In this document: one piece after another, positions 49,080 through 55,711 of the stretch
Layout: the number at the start of each line of letters is the position of its first letter
Position numbering within the stretch: the stretch's first letter is position 1
Assembly: GCA_945952465.1 (NCBI GenBank)
Contig: CAMFIB010000001.1
Coordinates: 682,001-746,000 of the forward strand
Direction: 5' to 3'
Source of the DNA: an uncultured Pseudomonadota bacterium
GTDB lineage: Bacteria > Pseudomonadota > Gammaproteobacteria > Burkholderiales > Burkholderiaceae_C
Length of the DNA stretch: 64,000 bases
Position numbers and translations under genes: made by a program
Notes under the pieces: generated by a model
What the model saw: the letters and a program-made list of their open reading frames with translations, nothing else
Database searches by the model: none
Told to the model about the DNA's origin: nothing

Positions 49080-49607
49080 ATGGCAAATGAAAATCTGGCG
49101 GTGTGGGTCGATGAGGTGCTCATCGGCGCGATGAGCATGAATCAAGCGGCCAAGCGCGCGGGTGTGGCTCCTACGACGCTGATGCGCAAGGTCAAAGCCG
49201 ACCCACGATATCTGGCCGCGGAGGCTGCTGGCAAACTACAGAAACCAGTCGCTGATCGCGATGATCCTGCGATGGAGCAGCACAGCGCGCAGATCAAGCA
49301 AGTGGTTGACGAACGCCTGAGCTACAACGAGGCGGCACGGCGCTTCGGCGGATCAGCGACTCGTTGGATGCGCTGGGTGGGGAAAAAGTACCCTAAATAC
49401 GCGCAGGCACGCGCGAAGGTGACCGGTGAACTGGCTCAACAGGGTGCCGAGTCGCTGGCCGACCGCATCCTGTACTTAGAGCAGCAGGTCGAGGCCATCG
49501 CCGCAGAGAGCAAAGAAGTCATAGAGCGCTTGGTTGAGATCGGAATTCTTAAAGGGAAGTCCGTTGCGTACCAGCCGTTTGACAAAGATGGCTTTCCCAA
49601 CCCCTAA
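49080..49607 (+). CDS. Helix-turn-helix regulator, candidate repressor
   Basis: 175 residues. Two helix-turn-helix-like segments are visible: MSMNQAAKRAGVAPTTLMRK (about residues 18-37) and LSYNEAARRFGGSATRWMRW (about 81-100). The C-terminal third is a helical stretch (SLADRILYLEQQVEAIAAES) that could oligomerise. No S24 peptidase domain. The ATG at 49080 rather than 49062 is preferred because the promoter places the transcript start there and no Shine-Dalgarno is present. It is divergent from the leftward early gene and faces the TGTAATGG operators, so it is my candidate for lysogeny control. Confidence 0.6.
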   Translation: MANENLAVWVDEVLIGAMSMNQAAKRAGVAPTTLMRKVKADPRYLAAEAAGKLQKPVADRDDPAMEQHSAQIKQVVDERLSYNEAARRFGGSATRWMRWVGKKYPKYAQARAKVTGELAQQGAESLADRILYLEQQVEAIAAESKEVIERLVEIGILKGKSVAYQPFDKDGFPNP

Positions 49608-49658
49608 GTCAAATCTCCGACCAAGTAACGTCTGGTAACCTCTAATTAGGAGATTAGT

Positions 49659-50066
49659 ATGAAAGTTCTAGGTTATGCCGTCGCGATCCTTGCAGCGATC
49701 TGGCTGATATTCGCCGCCTCGGCCTCGGTGAGCATCGAGGTTTCGGGCGACTCGTCGAACGGTTACGCCCCGCGAGAAATCGTCAATGCCGGCAAGGTCA
49801 GCTCAAAGCAGACACAGCTCCAGCTCAGCACAGCGCTGCTGCTGTTCGGCACGCTCTTGGCGGGGTTCGGGACGGTACTGGAGCGGCTGCCGAAACCCGC
49901 GAGCCCGGAGGAGGAAAAGGTCGTCGGCGCTGTGCCCGCGACCAACTGGGCCTGTGCATTCTGTGGGAAGAGCAACATCGCTGGCGCGCCTATCTGCTTC
50001 AATTGCCGGCGCGCTGCGCCGCCGACCAACTCTGAGTCACCACCCGCAATCTCCGAAATCGCGTGA
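49659..50066 (+). CDS. Membrane protein with RanBP2-like zinc ribbon
   Basis: 135 residues, ATG after TTAGGAGATTAGT. Two hydrophobic segments (VLGYAVAILAAIWLIFAASA at the N-terminus and STALLLFGTLLAGFGTVLE at about 57-75) are followed by a cytoplasmic-type zinc ribbon: W-x-C-x2-C-G...N...C-x2-C with Cys99, 102, 113 and 116 (WACAFCGKSNIAGAPICFNC). Unusual combination; could be a lysogeny-expressed gene, as it follows the regulator and ends in a terminator. Confidence 0.65.
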   Translation: MKVLGYAVAILAAIWLIFAASASVSIEVSGDSSNGYAPREIVNAGKVSSKQTQLQLSTALLLFGTLLAGFGTVLERLPKPASPEEEKVVGAVPATNWACAFCGKSNIAGAPICFNCRRAAPPTNSESPPAISEIA

Positions 50067-50090
50067 GATTATGGTTCGATAATCTCGCGC
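50061..50090 (+). terminator. Hairpin terminator after the membrane gene
   Basis: GCGTGAGATTAT and ATAATCTCGCGC pair around GGTTCG, overlapping the stop codon. No long T-run. Confidence 0.55.
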
Positions 50091-50109
50091 AACAATCGAG
50101 CTGCTTTGA

Positions 50110-50310
50110 CACAAAGTTGTCTCAACCCTAAGATCCAGCTCAATACGTTGGCCACCAACCGCTTCGCAAGAGGCTAAGGATTTGCTCAACGGCGAAGTGA
50201 GAGCTTCGTGAAAGAGGTGGTGGAACTGGGCTGTCGAAAGACCGGCTACCCGCTCGCAAGAGACCCCGGTGTTATTCAGAAAGGCCTCCGACAGGAGGCC
50301 TTTCGTTTTC
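50110..50310 (+). ncRNA. Candidate c4-type antisense RNA upstream of the antirepressor
   Basis: The 385-base gene-free stretch 50091-50475 contains a GC-rich structured segment (GGGCTGTCGAAAGACCGGC around 50229-50247) followed by a strong rho-independent terminator at 50279-50309. This resembles phage c4 antisense RNAs (P1/P7), which lie immediately upstream of antirepressor genes and block their translation; a BRO-N antirepressor remnant follows at 50476. Short complementary pieces (GCCACC/GGTGGC, GCTCAAC/GTTGAGC) exist between it and the leader. Recognition is from memory of the motif. Confidence 0.45.
50279..50309 (+). terminator. Strong rho-independent terminator
   Basis: Eleven-base arms GAAAGGCCTCC/GGAGGCCTTTC with loop GACA, followed by GTTTT on the plus strand. 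Confidence 0.9.
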
Positions 50311-50475
50311 CAGTCGAGTTGACTTCCTCGCCGGCGCGCCCGAGCATCAGCCTTTGCCACTTGACGGTGGCTATGAATCTGTCCTGTTGAGCGGCCTGCA
50401 CCCTGATTCTTGGTGTCCGTCAACGCTGCGCAAGCAGTGAGGCCGTTCAACAGGGCACCCTTTGGAACAAGAAGC

Positions 50476-50805
50476 ATGCAAAATGCCACCAAAGTCGCCA
50501 ACACTGGCGCACCCGCTCTCTTCAACCTCGACTCGCATGCTCTGCGTGTTCAAACCGACGACGAGGGAAGTCCTTGGTTCAACGCCAACGACGTCTGCTC
50601 AGCCTTGGACCTCTCCAACCCTCACAAAGCAGTCGCTGACCATGTGGATGGAGATGACCTAACGAAACGTGAGGTCATCGACGGCCTTGGCCGGACGCAA
50701 AGGGCGAATTACGTCAACGAATCTGGCAGCAGCCCACGAATTGAGAGTCGATCATCTGCCGCCCAAGCTCCGTCAGTGAAATTCGCCCGCCCCTTTCGTA
50801 GTTGA
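50476..50805 (+). pseudogene. Truncated BRO-N antirepressor
   Basis: From the ATG at 50476: ALFNLDSHALRVQTDDEGSP, then WFNANDVCSALDLSNPHKAV, DHVDGDDLTKREVIDGLGRT and ANYVNESG are the first about 75 residues of the BRO family N-terminal domain. The expected continuation (Leu-Tyr-x-Leu-Ile helix and the rest of the domain) is missing: after NESG the frame runs into unrelated sequence. The gene has lost its 3' part at about 50725. Probably non-functional. Confidence 0.8.
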
Positions 50806-50935
50806 TGAGGCCGAAAGTCTTGGCGCCGTTCACCCATGTTCTCCTTGAATTGACTTCTGTATTACCTTTTGGTAATATAAGTTTGTAGCTCACCAAAGCA
50901 TTGAAGTCTGGCGTGTCGTACTTACCGCTGATCAC
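50714..50935 (-). pseudogene. 3'-truncated gene remnant, winged-helix-like
   Basis: Convergent with the BRO-N remnant. RTWVNGAKTFGLINYERGGR, then ISLTELGRQMIDSQ, looks like the C-terminal part of a winged helix (Leu-Thr-x-x-Gly-Arg wing). The last residues (FVGCCQIR) come from antisense BRO sequence, so the true 3' end is lost at the same junction. Confidence 0.5.
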
Positions 50936-50970
50936 GGTATCCGCCCCAGCGCAGAGGTGAGCTTTTTCTT

Positions 50971-51390
50971 TTAGAGCTTCAGAAACGACAGGTCGTAGAA
51001 CCTGAAGTAGGTAGTTCCGTGTTGCCCACGGAATTCTTTTGCGATGATTTGTGCCGACAGCGCACGATCAGCATCCAAGAACTCCACCTCGTACTTGCAC
51101 ACAGAGACGATGTCGGGTCGGCCCATCTTGTCGGGCACTTGGCCGACAAACTCCGCACCCTCAATCGCTTGCGGCAGCACAGCAAGCGCTCGAATCCGAG
51201 GGGCATGAGCATTGTGAATGCTGTGTTTGATACCGCTGTTTGGGACCTCTATTGCGTGCCCACTTGCGGCGTTGACGTAGACTTTCCCTACGAAATTTGC
51301 CTCGCAAAAGCTCTTGGCCAAAGATCTGAATGCCTTGAGATCATCGGGGTCTGCCACCCCGTAGGGTTCAAGCGGAATCGGTAGAGCCAT
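50971..51390 (-). CDS. LPD3-like domain protein
   Basis: 139 residues from the ATG at 51390. GKVYVNAASGHAIEVPNSGI, then KHSIHN and a beta-rich end (HGTTYFRFYDLSFL), resembles the 'large polyvalent protein associated domain 3' usually found inside giant phage/plasmid polyproteins. Here it is alone, on the opposite strand to the late genes, next to degraded genes, so it may be a detached domain. Confidence 0.5.
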   Translation of the reverse strand: MALPIPLEPYGVADPDDLKAFRSLAKSFCEANFVGKVYVNAASGHAIEVPNSGIKHSIHNAHAPRIRALAVLPQAIEGAEFVGQVPDKMGRPDIVSVCKYEVEFLDADRALSAQIIAKEFRGQHGTTYFRFYDLSFLKL

Positions 51391-51463
51391 TGTCGGCGCC
51401 GAACATAACATAGCGCCCACCCCAGATTGACTTTCGCCTCGCGCGTCCCGAGGCTACGGGCCT

Positions 51464-51667
51464 GTGCCCGATCGAAAAGCCTACGCTCGCGCGTACTACG
51501 AAAAGAACGCGGAGCGGCTCAAAGCGCGGGCCAGTGAGCGCCATCGGGACTTGAGCCCGGTGGAGAAGTGGGAAAAGACGGTGTGGCAGGTCGCACGGGG
51601 TACGGCTACACGCAGCGGGTCGGGCAGGGCGGAGGCTCTGCGGTTGAGCCAGCGCACGCCGGCGTGA
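51464..51667 (+). CDS. HNH endonuclease, N-terminal part (split gene)
   Basis: 67 residues, GTG start at 51464. Charged helix AYARAYYEKNAERLKARASE typical of the head of terminase-linked HNH proteins, ending ALRLSQRTPA then TGA. Relatives normally continue without a break into a DEIFRMY-type segment, which here is in the next frame. The stop overlaps a GTG (GTGA, 51664-51667). Confidence 0.6.
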   Translation: MPDRKAYARAYYEKNAERLKARASERHRDLSPVEKWEKTVWQVARGTATRSGSGRAEALRLSQRTPA

Positions 51668-52002
51668 ATGATGCGGACGAGATCTTCCGCATGTACGTCG
51701 CGGCGGCTGTGATGACCGAGTTGACCGGCCAGCCGTACGTGGTCGACCACATCGTCCCTCTCGCTTCACCGCTCGTGTCGGGCTTGCACTGCCCGGCGAA
51801 CCTGGAAGTCGTGCGCAAGCCCGAAAACCAGGCGAAGTCGAACCTGTTCTGGCCCCAAATGGGCTGTGTCAGCTGGGAAAACTGGGTCCAGCTGCGAGAT
51901 TTCCACCCAGACCTACAAGAAGACCCGTTCCAACGGGCTGAAGACGATGAAAAGCCCGCCCCAGAGCCGGCCCCGGTTCGCCGACGACGAGTCGACGCCT
52001 GA
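51664..52002 (+). CDS. HNH endonuclease, catalytic part (frameshifted or coupled)
   Basis: 112 residues from GTG 51664. DADEIFRMYVAAAVMTELTG, then YVVDHIVPLASPLVSGLHCP and ANLEVVRKPENQAKSNLFWP, carry the full HNH core: His in VDHI, the Asn of ANL and the ENQAKSN block. The open frame extends further upstream but reads as non-protein there. HNH genes sit beside terminase genes in many cos-type phages and help DNA packaging. Either a frameshift mutation split one gene, or the two halves are made by coupled translation. Confidence 0.7.
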   Translation: MNDADEIFRMYVAAAVMTELTGQPYVVDHIVPLASPLVSGLHCPANLEVVRKPENQAKSNLFWPQMGCVSWENWVQLRDFHPDLQEDPFQRAEDDEKPAPEPAPVRRRRVDA

Positions 52003-52414
52003 TTTCGGCCCCAACAACGCCACCAAAAACGCCTTTGGCGAGGGTCACGGCGTCGACCTGACCCGTTTCACCATCGCGCAGCTGCTGCAACTGCGCAACG
52101 ACGCCACGCTGGCCTTGCCGGCGGCGGATCTTGCGTCCATCGACCTCAACCGGGAGCTGGTGCTGCAGATGCTGAGCATCCAGCAGCTGCAGGCCGACGT
52201 TTTACAGGACGACGGCACGCCGGCGAACCAGAAAGCGCAGGTGGCCAACTCGCTGCTGAGCACGCTGAAGCAACTGGCGGACCTGCAGAACTCGATCTTC
52301 ACGTCCGAGCGCATGAAGCGCGTCGAAAACGTGCTGGTCGACTTCATCAAGGGGCTGCCGGAGGACCAGCGGCGAGCTTTCATCGACGCCTACGAGGCCG
52401 CGCTGCGCGCATGA
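51947..52414 (+). CDS. Terminase small subunit candidate
   Basis: 155 residues from the ATG at 51947, overlapping the HNH 3' end; the stop overlaps the large terminase start as ATGA. Mostly helical (FTIAQLLQLRNDATLALPAA, MLSIQQLQADVLQDDG, MKRVENVLVDFIKGLPEDQR). The position between HNH and GpA-like terminase genes is that of the small subunit; sequence similarity was not recognised. Confidence 0.6.
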   Translation: MKSPPQSRPRFADDESTPDFGPNNATKNAFGEGHGVDLTRFTIAQLLQLRNDATLALPAADLASIDLNRELVLQMLSIQQLQADVLQDDGTPANQKAQVANSLLSTLKQLADLQNSIFTSERMKRVENVLVDFIKGLPEDQRRAFIDAYEAALRA

Positions 52415-54114
52415 CGCAGCTGTCCACCATCGAGGCCAGCCACCTCGACCGAATCCGCCAACGCACCGTCGACGCCCTGTCTATGGGTGACGTCGCCAAG
52501 TGGGTGTCGACCAAGACCAAGATCAACGGCCGCCTCTACTCGTTCGTCGACCACGAGTACCAAGAGCGCGTGATGGCCGACGAGGCGCAGGACATCGCGA
52601 TCCGCAAATGCTCGCAGGTCGGCCTGTCCGAGATGTCGATCCGCATGGCGCTGGCGCTGGTCGCGCTCATGGAGAGTTACTCGGTCATCTACACGTTCCC
52701 GAGCGCGACTTTCGCCTCGACCTACGTGAAAACCCGGGTCGACCCGGTCATCGCCAGCAGCGACTACCTGCAGCACGCCGTCGGCACCTCCGCGGTGGAT
52801 TCGGCCGAGGTCAAGCAAATCGGCCGCAACTTCCTGTATTTCAAAGGGGCCGCGGTCTCGAACGCCGCCATCTCGGTGTCGGCCGACCACCTGATTCACG
52901 ACGAGCTCGACTTCAGCGACGAAGTGATCATCGCGCAATATCACTCGCGGCTGACCCACAGCCCGTACAAGCGCAAGACGAAACTCTCGACACCGACGGT
53001 GCCGGGTGGGCCGATCGACACCGAGTTCCAGGCCTCGCGCCGGCACTGGAATTTCTGCAAGTGCCACCACTGTGGCCACCTGTTCATCCCCGACTACTAC
53101 CAGCACGTCGTCATCCCGGGCTACAGCGGCGACCTGCGTGCGATCACGAAGGAGAGCCTGCCGCGGGTGCGATACAAGGAGGCTGCGCTGCACTGCCCGC
53201 ACTGCGGCAAGGTGCCCAGCATGCTGCCCGAGCACCGCGAATGGGTGATCGAGAACCCGGACGATGCGTTCGACCAGCACGGCTACCAGGTGCAGCCATT
53301 CGACGCGCCGAACCTGATCTCCATCGCGTCGCTGGTCAAGGCCTCCACGGAGTATCGGCGCCGCGTCGACTTCGACAATTTTTCGCTCGGCCTGCCGGCG
53401 GAGGACGCCGAGTCCGGTTTCACCGGCGAAGACATCGAGGCGGCTGGCGTGTCGCTCATCGAGTCACCATTCGCCACGCACCTGATCGGGGCCGACATGG
53501 GGTTGGTGTGCCGAATCCTTGTTGGGGCGGTGAACTCGGATGGCCAGTTGGTGGTGGTGCACGCCGAGCGCGTGCTGATCGGCCAGTTCCGCGCGCGGTT
53601 CGCAGCGCTGTGTTCGCAGTACCGGGTCACCATCAAGGTGGTGGACACCCAGCCCTACGTCGAGACCATCCTGTCGCTGCAGGAGCACGACGTGAACCTC
53701 TACGGCGCGTTCTTCGTGCAGAAGAAGGGCCTCGAGCTGTTCGAGGTGAAGTCGCGCGACGAAGACCCCGACGAGGCTGTCACCGCGGTCCGCCAGGTCT
53801 CCATCGCCAAGAACAAGGTCCTCGACGCTGTCATGGACGACATGCGCAACGGCCAGATCCGGCTACGCAAGACCGAAGAATGGGCGCAGCTGAAGATCGA
53901 GCTGACCGGGCTGCGCCGAGCGGCCACAACCCTGAACGACGGCGAGATGATCTCGCAGTGGATCAAGCCCAAGAACGGCATGGACCACTACCACATGGCG
54001 CTGATGTACCTGTGGGTCGCCATGAAGATGCGGCGGGTCGCCGCCGGCGCTCTGCCTGCCAGTGTTTTGGGCGTCATGAAGTTCAAGGTCACGGAGCCTG
54101 ACGCTCGCAAGTGA
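52411..54114 (+). CDS. Terminase large subunit, GpA-like
   Basis: 567 residues. Packaging ATPase/nuclease of the lambda GpA type: a Walker A-like CSQVGLSEMS at 67-76, HDELDF Walker B at 163-168, and a zinc finger region with CKCHHCGHLF and LHCPHCGK typical of GpA. The C-terminal nuclease begins near LIGADMG with its metal Asp. The N-terminal YSFVDHEYQERVM also fits the family. First firmly assigned late gene; it reads right. Confidence 0.9.
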   Translation: MTQLSTIEASHLDRIRQRTVDALSMGDVAKWVSTKTKINGRLYSFVDHEYQERVMADEAQDIAIRKCSQVGLSEMSIRMALALVALMESYSVIYTFPSATFASTYVKTRVDPVIASSDYLQHAVGTSAVDSAEVKQIGRNFLYFKGAAVSNAAISVSADHLIHDELDFSDEVIIAQYHSRLTHSPYKRKTKLSTPTVPGGPIDTEFQASRRHWNFCKCHHCGHLFIPDYYQHVVIPGYSGDLRAITKESLPRVRYKEAALHCPHCGKVPSMLPEHREWVIENPDDAFDQHGYQVQPFDAPNLISIASLVKASTEYRRRVDFDNFSLGLPAEDAESGFTGEDIEAAGVSLIESPFATHLIGADMGLVCRILVGAVNSDGQLVVVHAERVLIGQFRARFAALCSQYRVTIKVVDTQPYVETILSLQEHDVNLYGAFFVQKKGLELFEVKSRDEDPDEAVTAVRQVSIAKNKVLDAVMDDMRNGQIRLRKTEEWAQLKIELTGLRRAATTLNDGEMISQWIKPKNGMDHYHMALMYLWVAMKMRRVAAGALPASVLGVMKFKVTEPDARK

Positions 54115-54119
54115 GGGGA

Positions 54120-54158
54120 GGGGAGATTGACTTCCGTCTGACGGCTGCCGAGTCTGGT
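54120..54158 (+). promoter_or_regulatory. Late leader element, copy 1 (portal)
   Basis: GGGGAGATTGAC, 18 bases, GAGTCTGGT. It lies just after the terminase stop, 20 bases before the portal TTG. Confidence 0.65.
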
Positions 54159-54178
54159 CGCCAAAGGACGGAGAAACC

Positions 54179-55711
54179 TTGCTGGGCTGGGCGAAGCGAC
54201 TGTTGAATTTCGGTGGGGTGACCGTGCAAGCGGCCACGGCTTTGCCGCCGCTGGCCGAACCCAAGGTCAAGCGCGGCGACCTCGCCATCCCGTCGTACAC
54301 GACCCGCTCGCCGACGTCGACCGGCGACCAGAAGCTCACCGAGAACGATCGGCGCGTCGCCACCACCGACCTGCTGACCCTGCGCAACGGGATCAGCACC
54401 AAAAAGGTTGTCCACGACTTCTCCCACACGTCGCCGGACATGTCCGCGGCGGTCAACGCCTACATCCGCACCTGCGTCACGCGCGGCTTCACCGCGGTGG
54501 CGCGCAATCTCGACGGCACGGCCAACCCGGAAGCGACCGACGCCGCGCAGCAGTTGCTGGCGCGCTTCAACTACCTCGGCGACTACACCGACGGCTTCTC
54601 GGGCATGAACTCGATCCACGCCCTGGCCGAAGCCTGGGTGAAGGAGCTGCGGCTGTACGGCTCGATGGCGGGCGAGCTGGTGCTCGACAAGTCGCTACTG
54701 CCGTGGCGCATCCAGCCGATCAGCACCACGCAGATCGAATACACCGACGACGGCAGTGGCTACGTTTTCCCGGTCCAGAAGCTCAACGGCAACGAGATCA
54801 ACCTCGACGTGCCGACGTTCTTCGTCGAGACGCTCGACCAGGACCTGCTGACCGCCTACTCCGACAGCCCGATGGAAGCGGCGATCCAGTCGACGCTGAT
54901 GGACATCGAGTTCCAGAACGATGTGCGCCGGATCATCAAGCGTTCGCTGCACCCGCGGCTGACCGTGACGGTGGCGATCGACACGTTCAAGAAGAGCGTG
55001 CCGGCGGACGTGCTGGGCGACCCCGAGAAGCTCGTCGCTTACCAGAACCAGTTCCTCCTCCAGCTGCAGAACACCGTCAACGGCCTGCAGCCCGATGACG
55101 CGCTCGTGTCGTTCGACATGACGAAGTTCGACTACCTGAACAACGGCAACACGTCGCTGAATCAGGAGTACGAAGTGCTGCAGGCGCAGATCGACGCGAA
55201 GGTGTCGTCGGGCACCAAATCGCCGGGCGCCGTGCTCGGCCACGCCAGCGGCTCCCAGAACGTGGCGTCGACCGAGACGCTGCTGTTCGCCAAGTATTGC
55301 GAGGGCGTGCAGAACAAGCTCAACAGCATGTTCTCGCGCATCTTGACGCTGGGCGTTCGCCTGATGGGTCAGGACGTCTACGTCGAGTTCGCTTTCGATC
55401 GGGTCGATCTGCGGCCGGAGTCCGAACTCGAGGCGTTCCGCGCGATGAAGCAGTCGCGCGTTCTCGAGCTGCTGTCGATCGGCTTCATGTCCGACGAGGA
55501 GGCCTGCATCTCTCTGACGGGCCGGCTGCCGCCGACTGGCGCGCAGAAGCTCAGCGGCACCTTCTTCAAGGCCGGGGCGAGCGACCCCAGCGCCGCGCCG
55601 GCCGACGCCGGCAACCCCCTCAGCAACACGGCCGGCGGTGCGCGCGAGCAGACCTTGACGCCTGGCACGCCGCAGCAACCGAAAGGCCCGCCGGTCAAGC
55701 GGGTGAAGTGA
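54179..55711 (+). CDS. Portal protein, TTG start
   Basis: 510 residues. The TTG at 54179 lies seven bases after GGAG and starts MLGWAKRLLNFGG. Portal-like features are a helix-rich middle, a PLL...IQPISTTQIEY segment, and a long C-terminal crown that is Pro/Ala-rich. Position between terminase and S49 protease genes is that of the portal in lambda-like modules. The stop shares a base with the protease ATG. Confidence 0.75.
   Translation: MLGWAKRLLNFGGVTVQAATALPPLAEPKVKRGDLAIPSYTTRSPTSTGDQKLTENDRRVATTDLLTLRNGISTKKVVHDFSHTSPDMSAAVNAYIRTCVTRGFTAVARNLDGTANPEATDAAQQLLARFNYLGDYTDGFSGMNSIHALAEAWVKELRLYGSMAGELVLDKSLLPWRIQPISTTQIEYTDDGSGYVFPVQKLNGNEINLDVPTFFVETLDQDLLTAYSDSPMEAAIQSTLMDIEFQNDVRRIIKRSLHPRLTVTVAIDTFKKSVPADVLGDPEKLVAYQNQFLLQLQNTVNGLQPDDALVSFDMTKFDYLNNGNTSLNQEYEVLQAQIDAKVSSGTKSPGAVLGHASGSQNVASTETLLFAKYCEGVQNKLNSMFSRILTLGVRLMGQDVYVEFAFDRVDLRPESELEAFRAMKQSRVLELLSIGFMSDEEACISLTGRLPPTGAQKLSGTFFKAGASDPSAAPADAGNPLSNTAGGAREQTLTPGTPQQPKGPPVKRVK

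Noticed and set aside
50110-50310. tRNA gene
   Set aside because: No cloverleaf with T-loop GGTTCGA pattern could be drawn; c4-like RNA with terminator fits better.
51568-51663. Upstream extension of the HNH catalytic frame
   Set aside because: Reads as Gly-rich non-protein and conflicts with the N-terminal helix in the other frame; the GTG at 51664 is preferred.
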